Assembly (NCBI GenBank): GCA_003165595.1
Contig: PLWQ01000009.1
Span: 222,244-286,243, forward strand
DNA: 64,000 bases
Source of the DNA: Fibrobacterota bacterium
Lineage (GTDB): Bacteria; Fibrobacterota; Chitinivibrionia; Chitinivibrionales; FEN-1185
Direction: 5' to 3'
The notes under the pieces are model-generated. The model saw only the letters and a list, made by a program, of their open reading frames with translations. It was not told the DNA's origin and searched no databases. This document shows, one piece after another, positions 1 to 7,808 of this stretch. The position numbers were made by a program, and so were the translations under genes. Each line of letters starts with the position of its first letter. Positions within the stretch are counted from its first letter, which is position 1.

Positions 1-199
1 TAGGTTTCTTTCAGTCCTGAGAGTATTGACGATACCTCTAAACTGTTCCACGTCCGCGGGATGTCCAATGCAGGCAAATTTGTTTGGAGATGCAGTCGAC
101 ACTGGCGAATATCCGATGCGCTCGATGCTGATGTGGATAATGCCTTTACGTCAGGCGGATTTAACAGCCGTCGGAGAGCTAAACCGATAGCCTACATAG

Positions 200-1000
200 T
201 CAGGAATAAATTGCTGTTCTCGGCTCCATGGCAAGGAACTTGCCTAGCGTCATGACATGCCTGCTTTGAAGCATTTTCACGATTGCGAGAAGGCGGTCTT
301 CCTCGATAGGCTCTTTGAAAATAATACGGTATTTTTTATCGAAAGACTCCTGATGCAGGGATTCCGGCCTCAGATCGAGCCCGCAGGCCTGCATGGAAAC
401 CGGTCTTTCAAGGTCTTCCTCGCTGCTGAACATCATTCCCTTGCGGGAGATGTCGTCGATTTTGGTCTCTATTGTTTTCCCGTCGAATATCATTGCTTCA
501 AATACTCCCACTTTATAGCGCCGCTCCGTCCTTTCTTCCTGCGCAATTTTATGCCGGCTGATTTCCCCGGCAATTCCGTTTAGAAAAGCCTTGAAATTCA
601 CCTGCATCTTTTCCTTAAAGACAGGTCCAAAAAGGTCCTCTATGATGGGAATTCCCACGTTGTAGCTGGCTGAATAAACAATGGCTATGCCGCCGTCAGG
701 AGAGTCTTCCACATGAAAAGATCCTGTATACTGCTCAAAATCGCCGGAAAGGGCCTTGAAATTGACTGTGTAATTGTCTTTGTCGAGAATATCTTTCTCA
801 ATCCAGTTGACAGGTGCTCCGTCGAAGGTGACGTCCCATTCGGAAACCTGTTCAATCCCGGTCTTTCCGGTCAAAATTATCTGGTCAATGTTTTTGCTAA
901 GAGAAGGGAACTTAGAAAAATCGGAAATGACGTTCCACGCGCTGCCTTTACGAATGCGATCGCCGACTATTGTTTCCGAAGAGATATGCTGTAAATTCAT
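200..1000 (-). CDS. SRPBCC-fold (polyketide cyclase/RatA-like) protein with C-terminal PilZ-like domain
   Basis: The protein has about 266 residues. The N-terminal 150 look like an SRPBCC/START-type lipid or hydrophobic-ligand pocket (pattern W-N-V-I-S-D-F near the start, then alternating strands and a long final helix ending in FKAFLNGIAGEI). The C-terminal 90 residues begin ERRYKVGV and contain DISRKG, which resembles the [D/N]xSxxG half of a PilZ c-di-GMP site; the RxxxR half is poor, so ligand binding is uncertain. I chose the ATG at 1000 because GAGAAGG lies just upstream; a longer frame to 1060 has no such site. It follows an adenylating enzyme and an acyl carrier protein on the same strand, so a role in handling the acyl product, or in tuning it by c-di-GMP, is possible but not shown. 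Confidence 0.6.
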   Translation of the reverse strand: MNLQHISSETIVGDRIRKGSAWNVISDFSKFPSLSKNIDQIILTGKTGIEQVSEWDVTFDGAPVNWIEKDILDKDNYTVNFKALSGDFEQYTGSFHVEDSPDGGIAIVYSASYNVGIPIIEDLFGPVFKEKMQVNFKAFLNGIAGEISRHKIAQEERTERRYKVGVFEAMIFDGKTIETKIDDISRKGMMFSSEEDLERPVSMQACGLDLRPESLHQESFDKKYRIIFKEPIEEDRLLAIVKMLQSRHVMTLGKFLAMEPRTAIYS

Positions 1001-1222
1001 AGGTACCTTCTCGTGATGAAAATGAATATGAATCTTCTCGTAGCCTACTGTCGAGCACAAAACATCAAATCAAAATCGAAATTAATTGATTTTCAATGCG
1101 ATTATGGCAAGACAATACAAATTGCATGCTTGTCATGAAATGAATATAGTATCACAGATTATTAGGCGCAATATTTTTTTACAGTTCTTGTGGGGAGATC
1201 TTATCTGGGCGGGAAACCCTTT

Positions 1223-2587
1223 TCAGGACAGAAATTCAAAACTCTTTGGGACTTTGTATTTGGTAATATTTTCCAGACACCATTCTCTGTATATCTTCTG
1301 GAATTCGGGGCTATTGTTCCGCAGTTGCACTTTGGCTTTCACTTTGTCACCCATCAACTCATCAGGTTCCCCAAAAACCTCCACATTCATGACATTGTTG
1401 TGTCTTTTCATGAAACGTTCAAGCTCTGCAGGATAAATTTTGTTACCGCCAGCATTAAGCATTCTTTTCTTGAGTCCGGAAAGATGGATATACCCGTTTG
1501 TGTCGATTTTCCCCAAATCGCCGGTATGAAACCACCCATCGACTATGACTTTTTGAGTTGCGACATCGTTGCAGAAGTATCCTTTCATGACTGTTTTCCC
1601 ACGGACACAGATTTCTCCCATTTGCCCCGGTGGAATATCAGATTTGTCTTCCGAGGATATTCTTATTTGACAGCCCGCGAGTGGAAGGCCTACTGAATCT
1701 CTGTAAACAACGGCGGCTGGAGGATGCCAGGTTATTGCGAGCGAAGTCTCCGTGAGACCATATCCTTCCCAAATATCGATGCCCGTGTTCTTCTTAAAAT
1801 TGTTGGCCACTCGTGCAGATAATTTGTTGCCACCGCAAATCATTAACTTGACACTACTAAATCTGGGTGCCGTTTCTTGTTCCTTGCCCAGCAAATAGTA
1901 CACGAACGGTACCGCATGAAAATGCGTAATGGACCTTGTCTCAAAAAGCCGTGCAATATTTCTTGTCTTTTCCAGCGACGATGTCTCAGTTATAATAAAA
2001 TCTCCCTCAACGAAACACGGAGCAATTACCCCGCTTTGTAATGCGAATAAATGATGATATGATATTGGTGCGCAAGAAACTGTTCCGTGCGTCAAAGAAA
2101 TACTCTCAATTATCGCTTCGGCGCTCACCGAAAGATTCTCATGCGTCAGCATCGCGCCTTTGGCAAATCCGTCATCCGCTGCGGTATACAGCATGATCGC
2201 CACGTCGTCCAGCCCCTTGATCCTCGTCGGGCTCAATTGGTAGTGTTTTACCTCTATCTCCTTGTAAAAATCGAAAACGTCGGTTTGCCTGTCGGGCCTG
2301 ATGAGTGCGCCAGGCGGCGAGTCCTTCATCATTTCTTCGAGTTCGAAATGTTTGAGCGCAGGGTCCACTAAAACGCAGATGCGACCCGCCTTTATGATGC
2401 CGAACAGCGCATACACTGTCTTAATGTGATTGGGGGCAAAAAGATAAACGAACGGAGAATTGGAAATGAACCTTTTGGTGAGGTTCTCCGCCACAGCGTC
2501 GATGGAAGCGCGAATGGTCTCAGGCGAATAGGTCTTGTCGTTAAAAAAGATGTTTCCGAAATGCAGGAAATCGGTCAATGGCTGCAT
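1223..2587 (-). CDS. Stand-alone adenylate-forming enzyme (acyl-CoA synthetase/NRPS A-domain superfamily), atypical motifs
   Basis: About 454 residues of the ANL superfamily. Recognisable motifs: YGLTETS (A5), GEICVRGKTVMKGYF (A6/A7 region), DGWFHTGDLG and the hinge region LKKRMLNAGGNKIYPAELE (A8). Two things are odd. The ATP P-loop (A3), normally TSGTTGxPKG, reads YTAADDGFAKGAMLTH. The protein stops at YKVPKSFEFLS, before the usual A10 motif with the catalytic lysine. It may be inactive, or catalyse only part of the reaction. A TTG start at 2650 would overlap the acyl carrier protein gene; the ATG at 2587 gives a more usual N terminus. The upstream acyl carrier protein is the natural partner for an activated acyl or aminoacyl group. 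Confidence 0.75.
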   Translation of the reverse strand: MQPLTDFLHFGNIFFNDKTYSPETIRASIDAVAENLTKRFISNSPFVYLFAPNHIKTVYALFGIIKAGRICVLVDPALKHFELEEMMKDSPPGALIRPDRQTDVFDFYKEIEVKHYQLSPTRIKGLDDVAIMLYTAADDGFAKGAMLTHENLSVSAEAIIESISLTHGTVSCAPISYHHLFALQSGVIAPCFVEGDFIITETSSLEKTRNIARLFETRSITHFHAVPFVYYLLGKEQETAPRFSSVKLMICGGNKLSARVANNFKKNTGIDIWEGYGLTETSLAITWHPPAAVVYRDSVGLPLAGCQIRISSEDKSDIPPGQMGEICVRGKTVMKGYFCNDVATQKVIVDGWFHTGDLGKIDTNGYIHLSGLKKRMLNAGGNKIYPAELERFMKRHNNVMNVEVFGEPDELMGDKVKAKVQLRNNSPEFQKIYREWCLENITKYKVPKSFEFLS

Positions 2588-2618
2588 AATTTGTAAGGTT
2601 TTCCCTCGCGGTGAGAAG

Positions 2619-2867
2619 CTATCCAGCCTTGGGCAACATTTCGTTTCCAACGATGGAAAGAAATTCGTTGAGCGTTGTGGCTTCCATGGCGGAAATCGGT
2701 ATTTCTATACCGAACTCCTTTTCCAGTCTCGCCAAGACCGCCACAAACTGCATTGAGTCCATATTCACCTGTTCACGCAGATCCGCATTCGGGTCGATGG
2801 AATTGAAATCCAATGCCACTTCCCTGCTTATCACGCTGAAAATGTTTTGTTTGACCATGTCTTCCAT
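2619..2867 (-). CDS. Acyl carrier protein
   Basis: A carrier protein of about 82 residues with the phosphopantetheine attachment motif N-M-D-S-M-Q-F (the serine of DSM), the following helix F-V-A-V-L-A-R-L-E-K-E-F-G-I-E-I-P and the last helix TLNEFLSIV, all typical of the PP-binding family. It is the first gene of a three-gene minus-strand group with the adenylating enzyme and the SRPBCC/PilZ-like protein. Two ATGs are possible (2882 and 2867); the inner one has GGGGGTG at suitable spacing and fits the candidate promoter at 2895-2924. It is not the fatty-acid synthase AcpP by context, since no fab genes are nearby. Confidence 0.8.
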   Translation of the reverse strand: MEDMVKQNIFSVISREVALDFNSIDPNADLREQVNMDSMQFVAVLARLEKEFGIEIPISAMEATTLNEFLSIVGNEMLPKAG

Positions 2868-2894
2868 TGTGCGCACCCCCATGCAGGAATTTTA

Positions 2895-2924
2895 ATTATG
2901 CATTGCTGTGATACTTCTTTTCAA
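2895..2924 (-). promoter_or_regulatory. Candidate sigma70-type promoter for the acyl carrier protein group
   Basis: On the minus strand, TTGAAA (2919-2924) and CATAAT (2895-2900) are separated by 18 bases. Transcription would begin close to 2888, which favours the ATG at 2867 over that at 2882. The rest of the 2883-3063 spacer shows only a weak CTTTGA/TCAAAG hairpin near 2978-2995. Confidence 0.35.
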
Positions 2925-3063
2925 CAGATTAGTAGCTCAACGGTTCTTAATGGCGAATATTGTTCTACTACGTAATCTTTGACACCGTATCAAAGGTTCG
3001 TAGAAAACGAAGTATTTTGGCAGAATAACTGGTGGGGGCACAATTAGCTGCACTGGGAAAATA

Positions 3064-4194
3064 CTATAATTGCAGGCGGTCTGGTTGATCGCTCTCATCG
3101 GAATGGTTTTTGATCACAAACACGAATGTGGTAGACGGCGGTGAGCTTTCGCCCTCGACCCATATCTCGCCTCCCATTGACTCTACCGCCATTTTGCAAA
3201 AGGTCAGGCCAAGGCCGAAATTGCTGGTTCCGGAATTGTGCCTCATGAGGTGCATGCTTGCGAACTTGTCGAAAATCGTCTTTCGGTGATTTTCTTCAAT
3301 GAAGGAGCCGGGGTTGCGAATAGCGGTCCGGAGATTCCCTTCGTTGTCCTCGTCGATTTCAACGGTAATCTTGTCGCCGGACGGCGTATATCGAATGGCG
3401 TTGGAAAGGATATTGAACAGAACGCGAGAGAACAGCTCTTTGTCGGAAACTATGACGTATTCTCGGTCACGGCCGTATTTGACCTGGACTGTTCTGGCCG
3501 ACGAGGCGATTTGCTGTCGAATGGGGCCGACGACCTTTTCGGTCTCTCGATTTGCCACGAATTCTTCTTTGGTAAGTGGAAACGTACCGGCTTCGAATTT
3601 GGCCACGCTTAGCATGTTCTCGATCATGGATTTCATTTGCAAGAGGCCGGCATCTCCCGTGGCTACAATGCGGCGCTGTGAATCAGTGAGATTCTTTGCA
3701 AGAAACGTCTTCGACAGTTCCCAAGCTCCGGCAATGCATTGCAGCGGATTCTTCAAGTCGTGGATGAGTATCCCGAAGTACAGTTCGCTGAGCTTTGCCA
3801 TGTTTCTCTTGGCAATGACCCCGGGAATCTTTTTCAAGAAATCCTTTTCGTCGAAAGGCTTGGTAAGGTAGTCGGCCGCGCCCCTTTTCATGCATTCGAG
3901 CCCTATAGAAAGGGAGTCGTGCGAGGTGAACATCATCACTTGTATGTGCTTGAATCGCTCCCGTATTTCGGGCAGGAGCTCTATGCCGGTCCTGCCGGCT
4001 CCCAAATTTATGTCAAGCAGAACCACATCGGTTTCCGGATGTTCGTCGAGAAACTGAATACCCTCGTCGGCATCAAGCGCATAGTTAGCCGAGAATCCGA
4101 TTGTTTCAAGCAGGCCGGATACGCCGATGCAAATCGCCATTTCATCGTCGATAAGAAGAATGTTGGCCCGGGGCGTACCGTCGGAAGAATTCAT
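3064..4194 (-). CDS. Hybrid response regulator-histidine kinase (receiver domain first, soluble)
   Basis: About 376 residues without membrane segments. Residues 10-125 form a receiver domain (acidic pair in LLIDDE, phosphoacceptor Asp61 in LLDINLG, Lys in LTKPF). Residues 138-200 hold the dimerisation helix with His145 in ILIHDLKNPL. The C terminus is the HATPase domain with the N box NILSNAIRYTP and the G box FGLGLTF. This receiver-first arrangement is that of a cytoplasmic kinase that takes its input from another phosphorelay protein. It diverges from the STAS protein gene at 4389, and the two promoters are back to back, so they may share a pathway. Start chosen at ATG 4194, about 45 bases downstream of a good promoter. 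Confidence 0.85.
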   Translation of the reverse strand: MNSSDGTPRANILLIDDEMAICIGVSGLLETIGFSANYALDADEGIQFLDEHPETDVVLLDINLGAGRTGIELLPEIRERFKHIQVMMFTSHDSLSIGLECMKRGAADYLTKPFDEKDFLKKIPGVIAKRNMAKLSELYFGILIHDLKNPLQCIAGAWELSKTFLAKNLTDSQRRIVATGDAGLLQMKSMIENMLSVAKFEAGTFPLTKEEFVANRETEKVVGPIRQQIASSARTVQVKYGRDREYVIVSDKELFSRVLFNILSNAIRYTPSGDKITVEIDEDNEGNLRTAIRNPGSFIEENHRKTIFDKFASMHLMRHNSGTSNFGLGLTFCKMAVESMGGEIWVEGESSPPSTTFVFVIKNHSDESDQPDRLQL

Positions 4195-4244
4195 GTGGAC
4201 ATTTCCGTCCGATTGCGAAAGGAAAAGCCGGTGTGTGACCATTA

Positions 4245-4273
4245 AGTATATCGCCGCGCGCGTTTCTTTTCAA
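4245..4273 (-). promoter_or_regulatory. Sigma70-type promoter of the hybrid kinase gene
   Basis: Minus strand TTGAAA (4268-4273), 17-base spacer, TATACT (4245-4250). The predicted transcript start near 4238 leaves a leader of about 44 bases before the ATG at 4194. Confidence 0.6.
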
Positions 4274-4306
4274 GGGCGGGGCAAAAAACCAGCTAAAAGA
4301 ACCAAT

Positions 4307-4335
4307 TTGTCCCGGCGTTCAACATAATCTATATT
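4307..4335 (+). promoter_or_regulatory. Sigma70-type promoter of the STAS protein gene
   Basis: Plus strand TTGTCC (4307-4312), 17-base spacer, TATATT (4330-4335), about 46 bases before the ATG at 4389. It lies 33 bases from the divergent kinase promoter, so one regulator could act on both. Confidence 0.55.
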
Positions 4336-4388
4336 GCTAAAGACAGGCGCAATCGGACCGCCTCAGCCGGAATGGGAGAGCCGAATTT

Positions 4389-4733
4389 ATGAACATAGAC
4401 GTCTATAAAAAGGGTGCCTATCTGGTTTTCCGGATTCAGGAGGATGTAGGCCTCAGCACCGAACTCTCGGACCTGCGCAAGCGAATCGAGCAGGAATTGT
4501 CCGCCGGCGCACGGGACGTGGCGATAGCATTTACCCAGTCTTCGTACCTCTACACAAAATCAATAGCCGTACTTATCGCCTGTTCGGAGATGATTAAGGA
4601 CGCGGGCGGTCACCTTGCCATTGTTGAGGCCAATAAGGACATTCTCGACATTCTTTCGGTTATCGACTTCGACAAAATGATTCGGATCTACAGCGCGGAA
4701 GAAGAACTCGTTTCCTCGCCCGCCACCACCTAG
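4389..4733 (+). CDS. STAS-domain protein (anti-sigma factor antagonist-like)
   Basis: 114 residues fitting the STAS fold: strand-turn-strand N terminus, a central SSYLYTKSIAVLIACSEMIKDAGGHLAIVEA segment and the final helix before a short acidic tail. In anti-sigma antagonists the phosphorylated serine sits in a D-S-[ST]-G motif; here the corresponding stretch is Q-S-S-Y-L-Y-T, so a phospho-switch is possible but the canonical motif is not present. It is transcribed away from the hybrid kinase gene. No partner switch kinase or sigma factor is adjacent. GGGAGAG upstream of the ATG serves as ribosome binding site. Confidence 0.7.
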   Translation: MNIDVYKKGAYLVFRIQEDVGLSTELSDLRKRIEQELSAGARDVAIAFTQSSYLYTKSIAVLIACSEMIKDAGGHLAIVEANKDILDILSVIDFDKMIRIYSAEEELVSSPATT

Positions 4734-4792
4734 TTCGGGGTTCGCAACAGACCCCGACGCAGCCGATGCAGCCCTCGAAATAGCCACCGATT

Positions 4793-5392
4793 CTATTTGT
4801 CTTGTTCCACCGACCATCCGACAACGCGGCCGCCTTGCAGCGATACGAGAAGCGTGGCCCGCGATGTTCCGTTGTAAATAAGACAGCTATAGTCGCCAAT
4901 GCCGAGCATGTACATCTTGCGTTTTTCAACCGGCTCGCCCCACGACGCCACAAGCTGGTCGGCGGTCATGTCGATGCATACCTGGCCTGCATGGACCGCC
5001 TTCCGTATCCTCAGTGGCCATTCCGGATGGTTTTTGACGATGTCGGCGCGGCGTTTCTTGTCTTCGTCTCCCCTGGTTTCCTTTGAGAAAAAGTCCGCCG
5101 GGACGTCGGACACATAGCGCAGACCACCTGCAACTGCCCATCCTTCGCTTTTTGCGGCACGAATGTGAAACCATGCCGTGCCGGCGGAATCGGCAATGAC
5201 GCTGTCGACGGTGCACGAGTCACGCCTGTCAATGTATCCGCGCGGCAGCAGGCCCGGCTCTGGGCGTTCGAAAAAAGCCGTTGATGCGACCGCTACGGCC
5301 GTTTTGGAGGCCGCCGGCGTTCCCGCCGAAGACAACAGAATGAGAGAAATTGCGCGGATCAAAAACCGGATGGTTCTCACGCGGTGCGTCAC
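4793..5392 (-). CDS. Exported protein with SH3-like and BamE/SmpA-like regions
   Basis: 199 residues starting with a signal peptide (RTIRFLIRAISLILLSSAGTPAAS). The middle part (about 30-90: RGYIDRRDSCTVDSVIADSAGTAWFHI...GWAVAGGLRYV) looks like a bacterial SH3 domain. The C-terminal 60 residues (MTADQLVASWGEP...CLIYNG...VVGWSVEQ) follow the BamE/SmpA pattern of a helix with TxxQVxxxWGxP and a closing NG-turn strand. The GTG start overlaps the stop of the HDOD gene by four bases (GTGA), with GAAGAG before it, so it is translationally coupled and is the last gene of the flagellar run. Role unknown; the envelope location is inferred from the signal peptide. Confidence 0.6.
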   Translation of the reverse strand: MTHRVRTIRFLIRAISLILLSSAGTPAASKTAVAVASTAFFERPEPGLLPRGYIDRRDSCTVDSVIADSAGTAWFHIRAAKSEGWAVAGGLRYVSDVPADFFSKETRGDEDKKRRADIVKNHPEWPLRIRKAVHAGQVCIDMTADQLVASWGEPVEKRKMYMLGIGDYSCLIYNGTSRATLLVSLQGGRVVGWSVEQDK

Positions 5393-6279
5393 TCTTCGTG
5401 GATAAACGACATGATTGTTTCTGTTCTATCAAACTCAATGAGAAATTCCGTGGCCAGATTTTCCAGGTCCGCTTCGTCGAGCGGGACCATCGCCTTTTGA
5501 AAGATCTCCCAGGTGCGCCGGGCCGGCTTCACGGGGTTGGCCCGCCCGGAATTTCCTATGCTGCAGAGGTGGCACAGATAATTCGCAACACTCACGATTG
5601 CCACGAGCAATGGTTCATTTTTGGCCTCCCACGGATCGTGATGAAACGCGATGCTCTCCACAATGATCTTGGGGAGGTTCCATTTTTCGGCCAGCCAACT
5701 CCCGACCTGGGGATGACCGGTGCCGATTATTTTTTCTTCCGCCTCCTCAAGAGTCAGACCGCCCGACGCCTCAAGGGCGATGATCTCGACGAATTCCTTG
5801 TGCACGTACTGGTTCAAGATCACTTTTCCGATATCGTGGAGCAGGCCGGCGACAAATGCTTCACCCACGAACCGGTACTTGACCCGCCGCGCCATCATGC
5901 GGGATGCGGCGCCGCAGCCGATTGAATGCTCCCAAAATTTCGACACGTCGAATGCCTTGCCGCCTTCGGCGTCCTTGAACACCTCGAACACCGACAGCGA
6001 CAGTCCCATATCTTTTACGGTATTGAACCCGAGCACCACGATGGCCATGTTGACAGTTGATATTTCTCGCGGAAAGCCGTAATACGCCGAGTTGGCGAGC
6101 TTGAGGATCTTGGCCGTAAGCGCCTGGTCGGTGGAGATAAGACGCGCGAGTGATGCGGCCGAAGTCTTGGGGTTGTCGACCAGCTCAATCATCTTTGACA
6201 CAACGGTTGGAAGCGTGGGAAGGCTTATGATGCTCTCCGTCACCTTCTTGATTCGTTGCGCAGTTGGATTGGTTGCCAT
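5389..6279 (-). CDS. HDOD domain protein
   Basis: 296 residues. The HDOD region (about 15-215) is clear: SLPTLPTVVSKMIELVDNP, DQALTAKILKLANSAYYGFP, then VAGLLHDIGKVIL and AFHHDP. The HD-like residues are partly retained but HDOD proteins usually lack phosphodiesterase activity and act as signalling or scaffolding proteins. HDOD genes near flagellar and chemotaxis genes are common in Gram-negative bacteria. The gene lies downstream of fliA and a small protein gene and ends inside the start of the SH3/BamE-like gene. The ATG at 6279 is preferred over the adjacent GTG at 6282. Confidence 0.85.
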   Translation of the reverse strand: MATNPTAQRIKKVTESIISLPTLPTVVSKMIELVDNPKTSAASLARLISTDQALTAKILKLANSAYYGFPREISTVNMAIVVLGFNTVKDMGLSLSVFEVFKDAEGGKAFDVSKFWEHSIGCGAASRMMARRVKYRFVGEAFVAGLLHDIGKVILNQYVHKEFVEIIALEASGGLTLEEAEEKIIGTGHPQVGSWLAEKWNLPKIIVESIAFHHDPWEAKNEPLLVAIVSVANYLCHLCSIGNSGRANPVKPARRTWEIFQKAMVPLDEADLENLATEFLIEFDRTETIMSFIHEE

Positions 6280-6300
6280 CACCGCTCGCTTTCGCTTGTC

Positions 6301-6606
6301 CTATGCCTGGAGATCAACAAAGAAGCCGCCTGTTGTGGTTCTTCCCCGCCTGCCGGACGAATCTCCGCCGTTTTTCTTCTGACGCTTTTTCTTCGCATGC
6401 GCGTCGGTCTTTCGTTCCCGAGGATCCACCTTTTTTCCCTCAACCTGGTCCGGCTGCACGGGCATCTGTATCCGCTTCTCAGCCTCTTCCTGCTCGATTA
6501 CTGCGTTCTGCGACTGATTCACTACCGGCGTGCGGGCCGTATCCTGCTGGTGACGGTCCATCTGGACGGTGTTATTGACCGACGCCTGGAAGTTAACCTC
6601 GTTCAT
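6301..6606 (-). CDS. Small hydrophilic protein of the flagellar operon, unknown function
   Basis: 101 residues, highly polar, Gln/Asn-rich at the N terminus and Lys/Arg/Gly-rich at the C terminus, closing with a hydrophobic GGFFVDLQA. No domain recognised. It begins with a good ribosome binding site (GGGGAG) and lies between fliA and the HDOD gene, with short gaps on both sides. Small uncharacterised proteins are often found at this position after fliA in other flagellar operons, but I cannot assign a family. Confidence 0.6.
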   Translation of the reverse strand: MNEVNFQASVNNTVQMDRHQQDTARTPVVNQSQNAVIEQEEAEKRIQMPVQPDQVEGKKVDPRERKTDAHAKKKRQKKNGGDSSGRRGRTTTGGFFVDLQA

Positions 6607-6650
6607 AAGGCACTACTCCCCGCGCAGACAAACGCGCAGTATGCCGTTTG

Positions 6651-7415
6651 TCAGGCATTAATCCTTTGCATCAGCTTGGACCGGAGCTTCAGGATCACCT
6701 TTGAATGAATCTGGCTCACGCGCGATTCCGATATGTCTAGCACAACCCCGATTTCCTTGAGTGTAAGCTCTTCGTAATGGTACAAAGCAATAACGAGCTT
6801 TTCCTTTTCCGGAAGCCCGGCAATCGCTTCTTTTAAAATATCCTTTACCTCATTGAAGCCAAGTTCCTTGAGCGGATTCTCCGATCCCGGATCCTCGATA
6901 GTGTCTATTATCCTGAGTTCCTTGGAGTCGGTTTCCCGATCGGGCATCGCCTCTTCGAGCGATACGATTGTGGCGGGGGTCACTTCGGAGAGAATCTCCT
7001 CGAACTCCTTCATGGAGATATTGAGTTCCTTGCACACCTCGTCGTCGTACGGCATCCGTCCAAGTTCGTTTTCAAGTTTCGCGTACACTCGCTGAAGATC
7101 ACGTGCTTTCTGACGAACCGAACGCGGCACCCAATCCATGGCGCGCAGGTCGTCGAGGATCGCGCCGCGTATCTTGTGGCCCGCGTACGTCTCGAACTTG
7201 AAGCCGCGCTCGGGCTCGAATGTCTCCACGGCCTTCACAAGCCCCAATATACCCGAACTCACAAGGTCGTCGCGGTCCACCGAGGCCGGAAGATTGATTG
7301 CGATCCGTTGGGCGATATACTTTACCAGCGGAGCATATTCCAGCAGCAGTTTATCTTTTGCGACTTTGGAGCCGGTCTCCTTGAAATCCTTCCAAAGGTT
7401 GTCCAGGCTTGCCAT
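6651..7415 (-). CDS. fliA: Flagellar sigma factor FliA (sigma28/WhiG family)
   Basis: 254 residues with sigma70 regions 2, 3 and 4 and no region 1.1. Region 2: LLEYAPLVKYIAQRIAINLP...DLVSSGILGLVKAVETFEPERGFKFETYAGHKIRGAILDDLRAMDWVPRS. Region 4: EKEKLVIALYHYEELTLKEIGVVLDISESRVSQIHSKVILKLR. It would direct RNA polymerase to late flagellar and chemotaxis genes; a FliA-like promoter is visible at 40075-40101. It sits at the usual place downstream of flhA-flhF-flhG. AAAGGA precedes the ATG. No flgM anti-sigma gene is in the window. Confidence 0.95.
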   Translation of the reverse strand: MASLDNLWKDFKETGSKVAKDKLLLEYAPLVKYIAQRIAINLPASVDRDDLVSSGILGLVKAVETFEPERGFKFETYAGHKIRGAILDDLRAMDWVPRSVRQKARDLQRVYAKLENELGRMPYDDEVCKELNISMKEFEEILSEVTPATIVSLEEAMPDRETDSKELRIIDTIEDPGSENPLKELGFNEVKDILKEAIAGLPEKEKLVIALYHYEELTLKEIGVVLDISESRVSQIHSKVILKLRSKLMQRINA

Positions 7416-7445
7416 GCGTTATTCCTTTACAAGAAAATCATCTCT

Positions 7446-7799
7446 CTATGTACCCTTTTTCTTCGACGCGCTTTTGGGTGTCCCGCCGTGCGGAGCAGGA
7501 GTGCCGGCGGCCGTATCCGGATGCGTTTTCTTCTTTTCGTCGTGGATGCGCTGAAGCAATCCTCCTTCGATTTCGTCGGTCTGGGTTGTTTCCACACCCG
7601 TTACGATACTCTTGAAAACTATATCACCCAGAATGAAACCCGCAAACCAGAACAGGACCGCTCCGCAGAAACCTTTGAAGAGGGCCACCGCGGCAATCTG
7701 GGGATCGAACGGGTGCGCAGGGTCGAGACCTATAAAAAACACCACAAAGAACGTGATGATGCTCAGGATTCTTGCCGACTTCCTTATCCAATACACCAT
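7446..7799 (-). CDS. Small membrane protein between flhG and fliA
   Basis: 117 residues with two membrane segments (about 10-25, ILSIITFFVVFFIGL, and about 38-62, AVALFKGFCGAVLFWFAGFILGDIVF), followed by a hydrophilic tail rich in Lys, Pro and Gly. No named family recognised. It starts nine bases after flhG and ends 30 bases before fliA, so it is co-transcribed with them. Similar small membrane proteins occur at this location in other flagellar clusters; a role in export or motor placement is only a guess from context. Confidence 0.65.
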   Translation of the reverse strand: MVYWIRKSARILSIITFFVVFFIGLDPAHPFDPQIAAVALFKGFCGAVLFWFAGFILGDIVFKSIVTGVETTQTDEIEGGLLQRIHDEKKKTHPDTAAGTPAPHGGTPKSASKKKGT

Positions 7800-7808
7800 A
7801 CGTTCCGC

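Noticed and set aside
1-199. Short open frame at 61-255
   Set aside because: No ribosome binding site, no recognisable features and overlap with the end of the SRPBCC/PilZ-like gene; nothing else can be supported in the first 199 bases.
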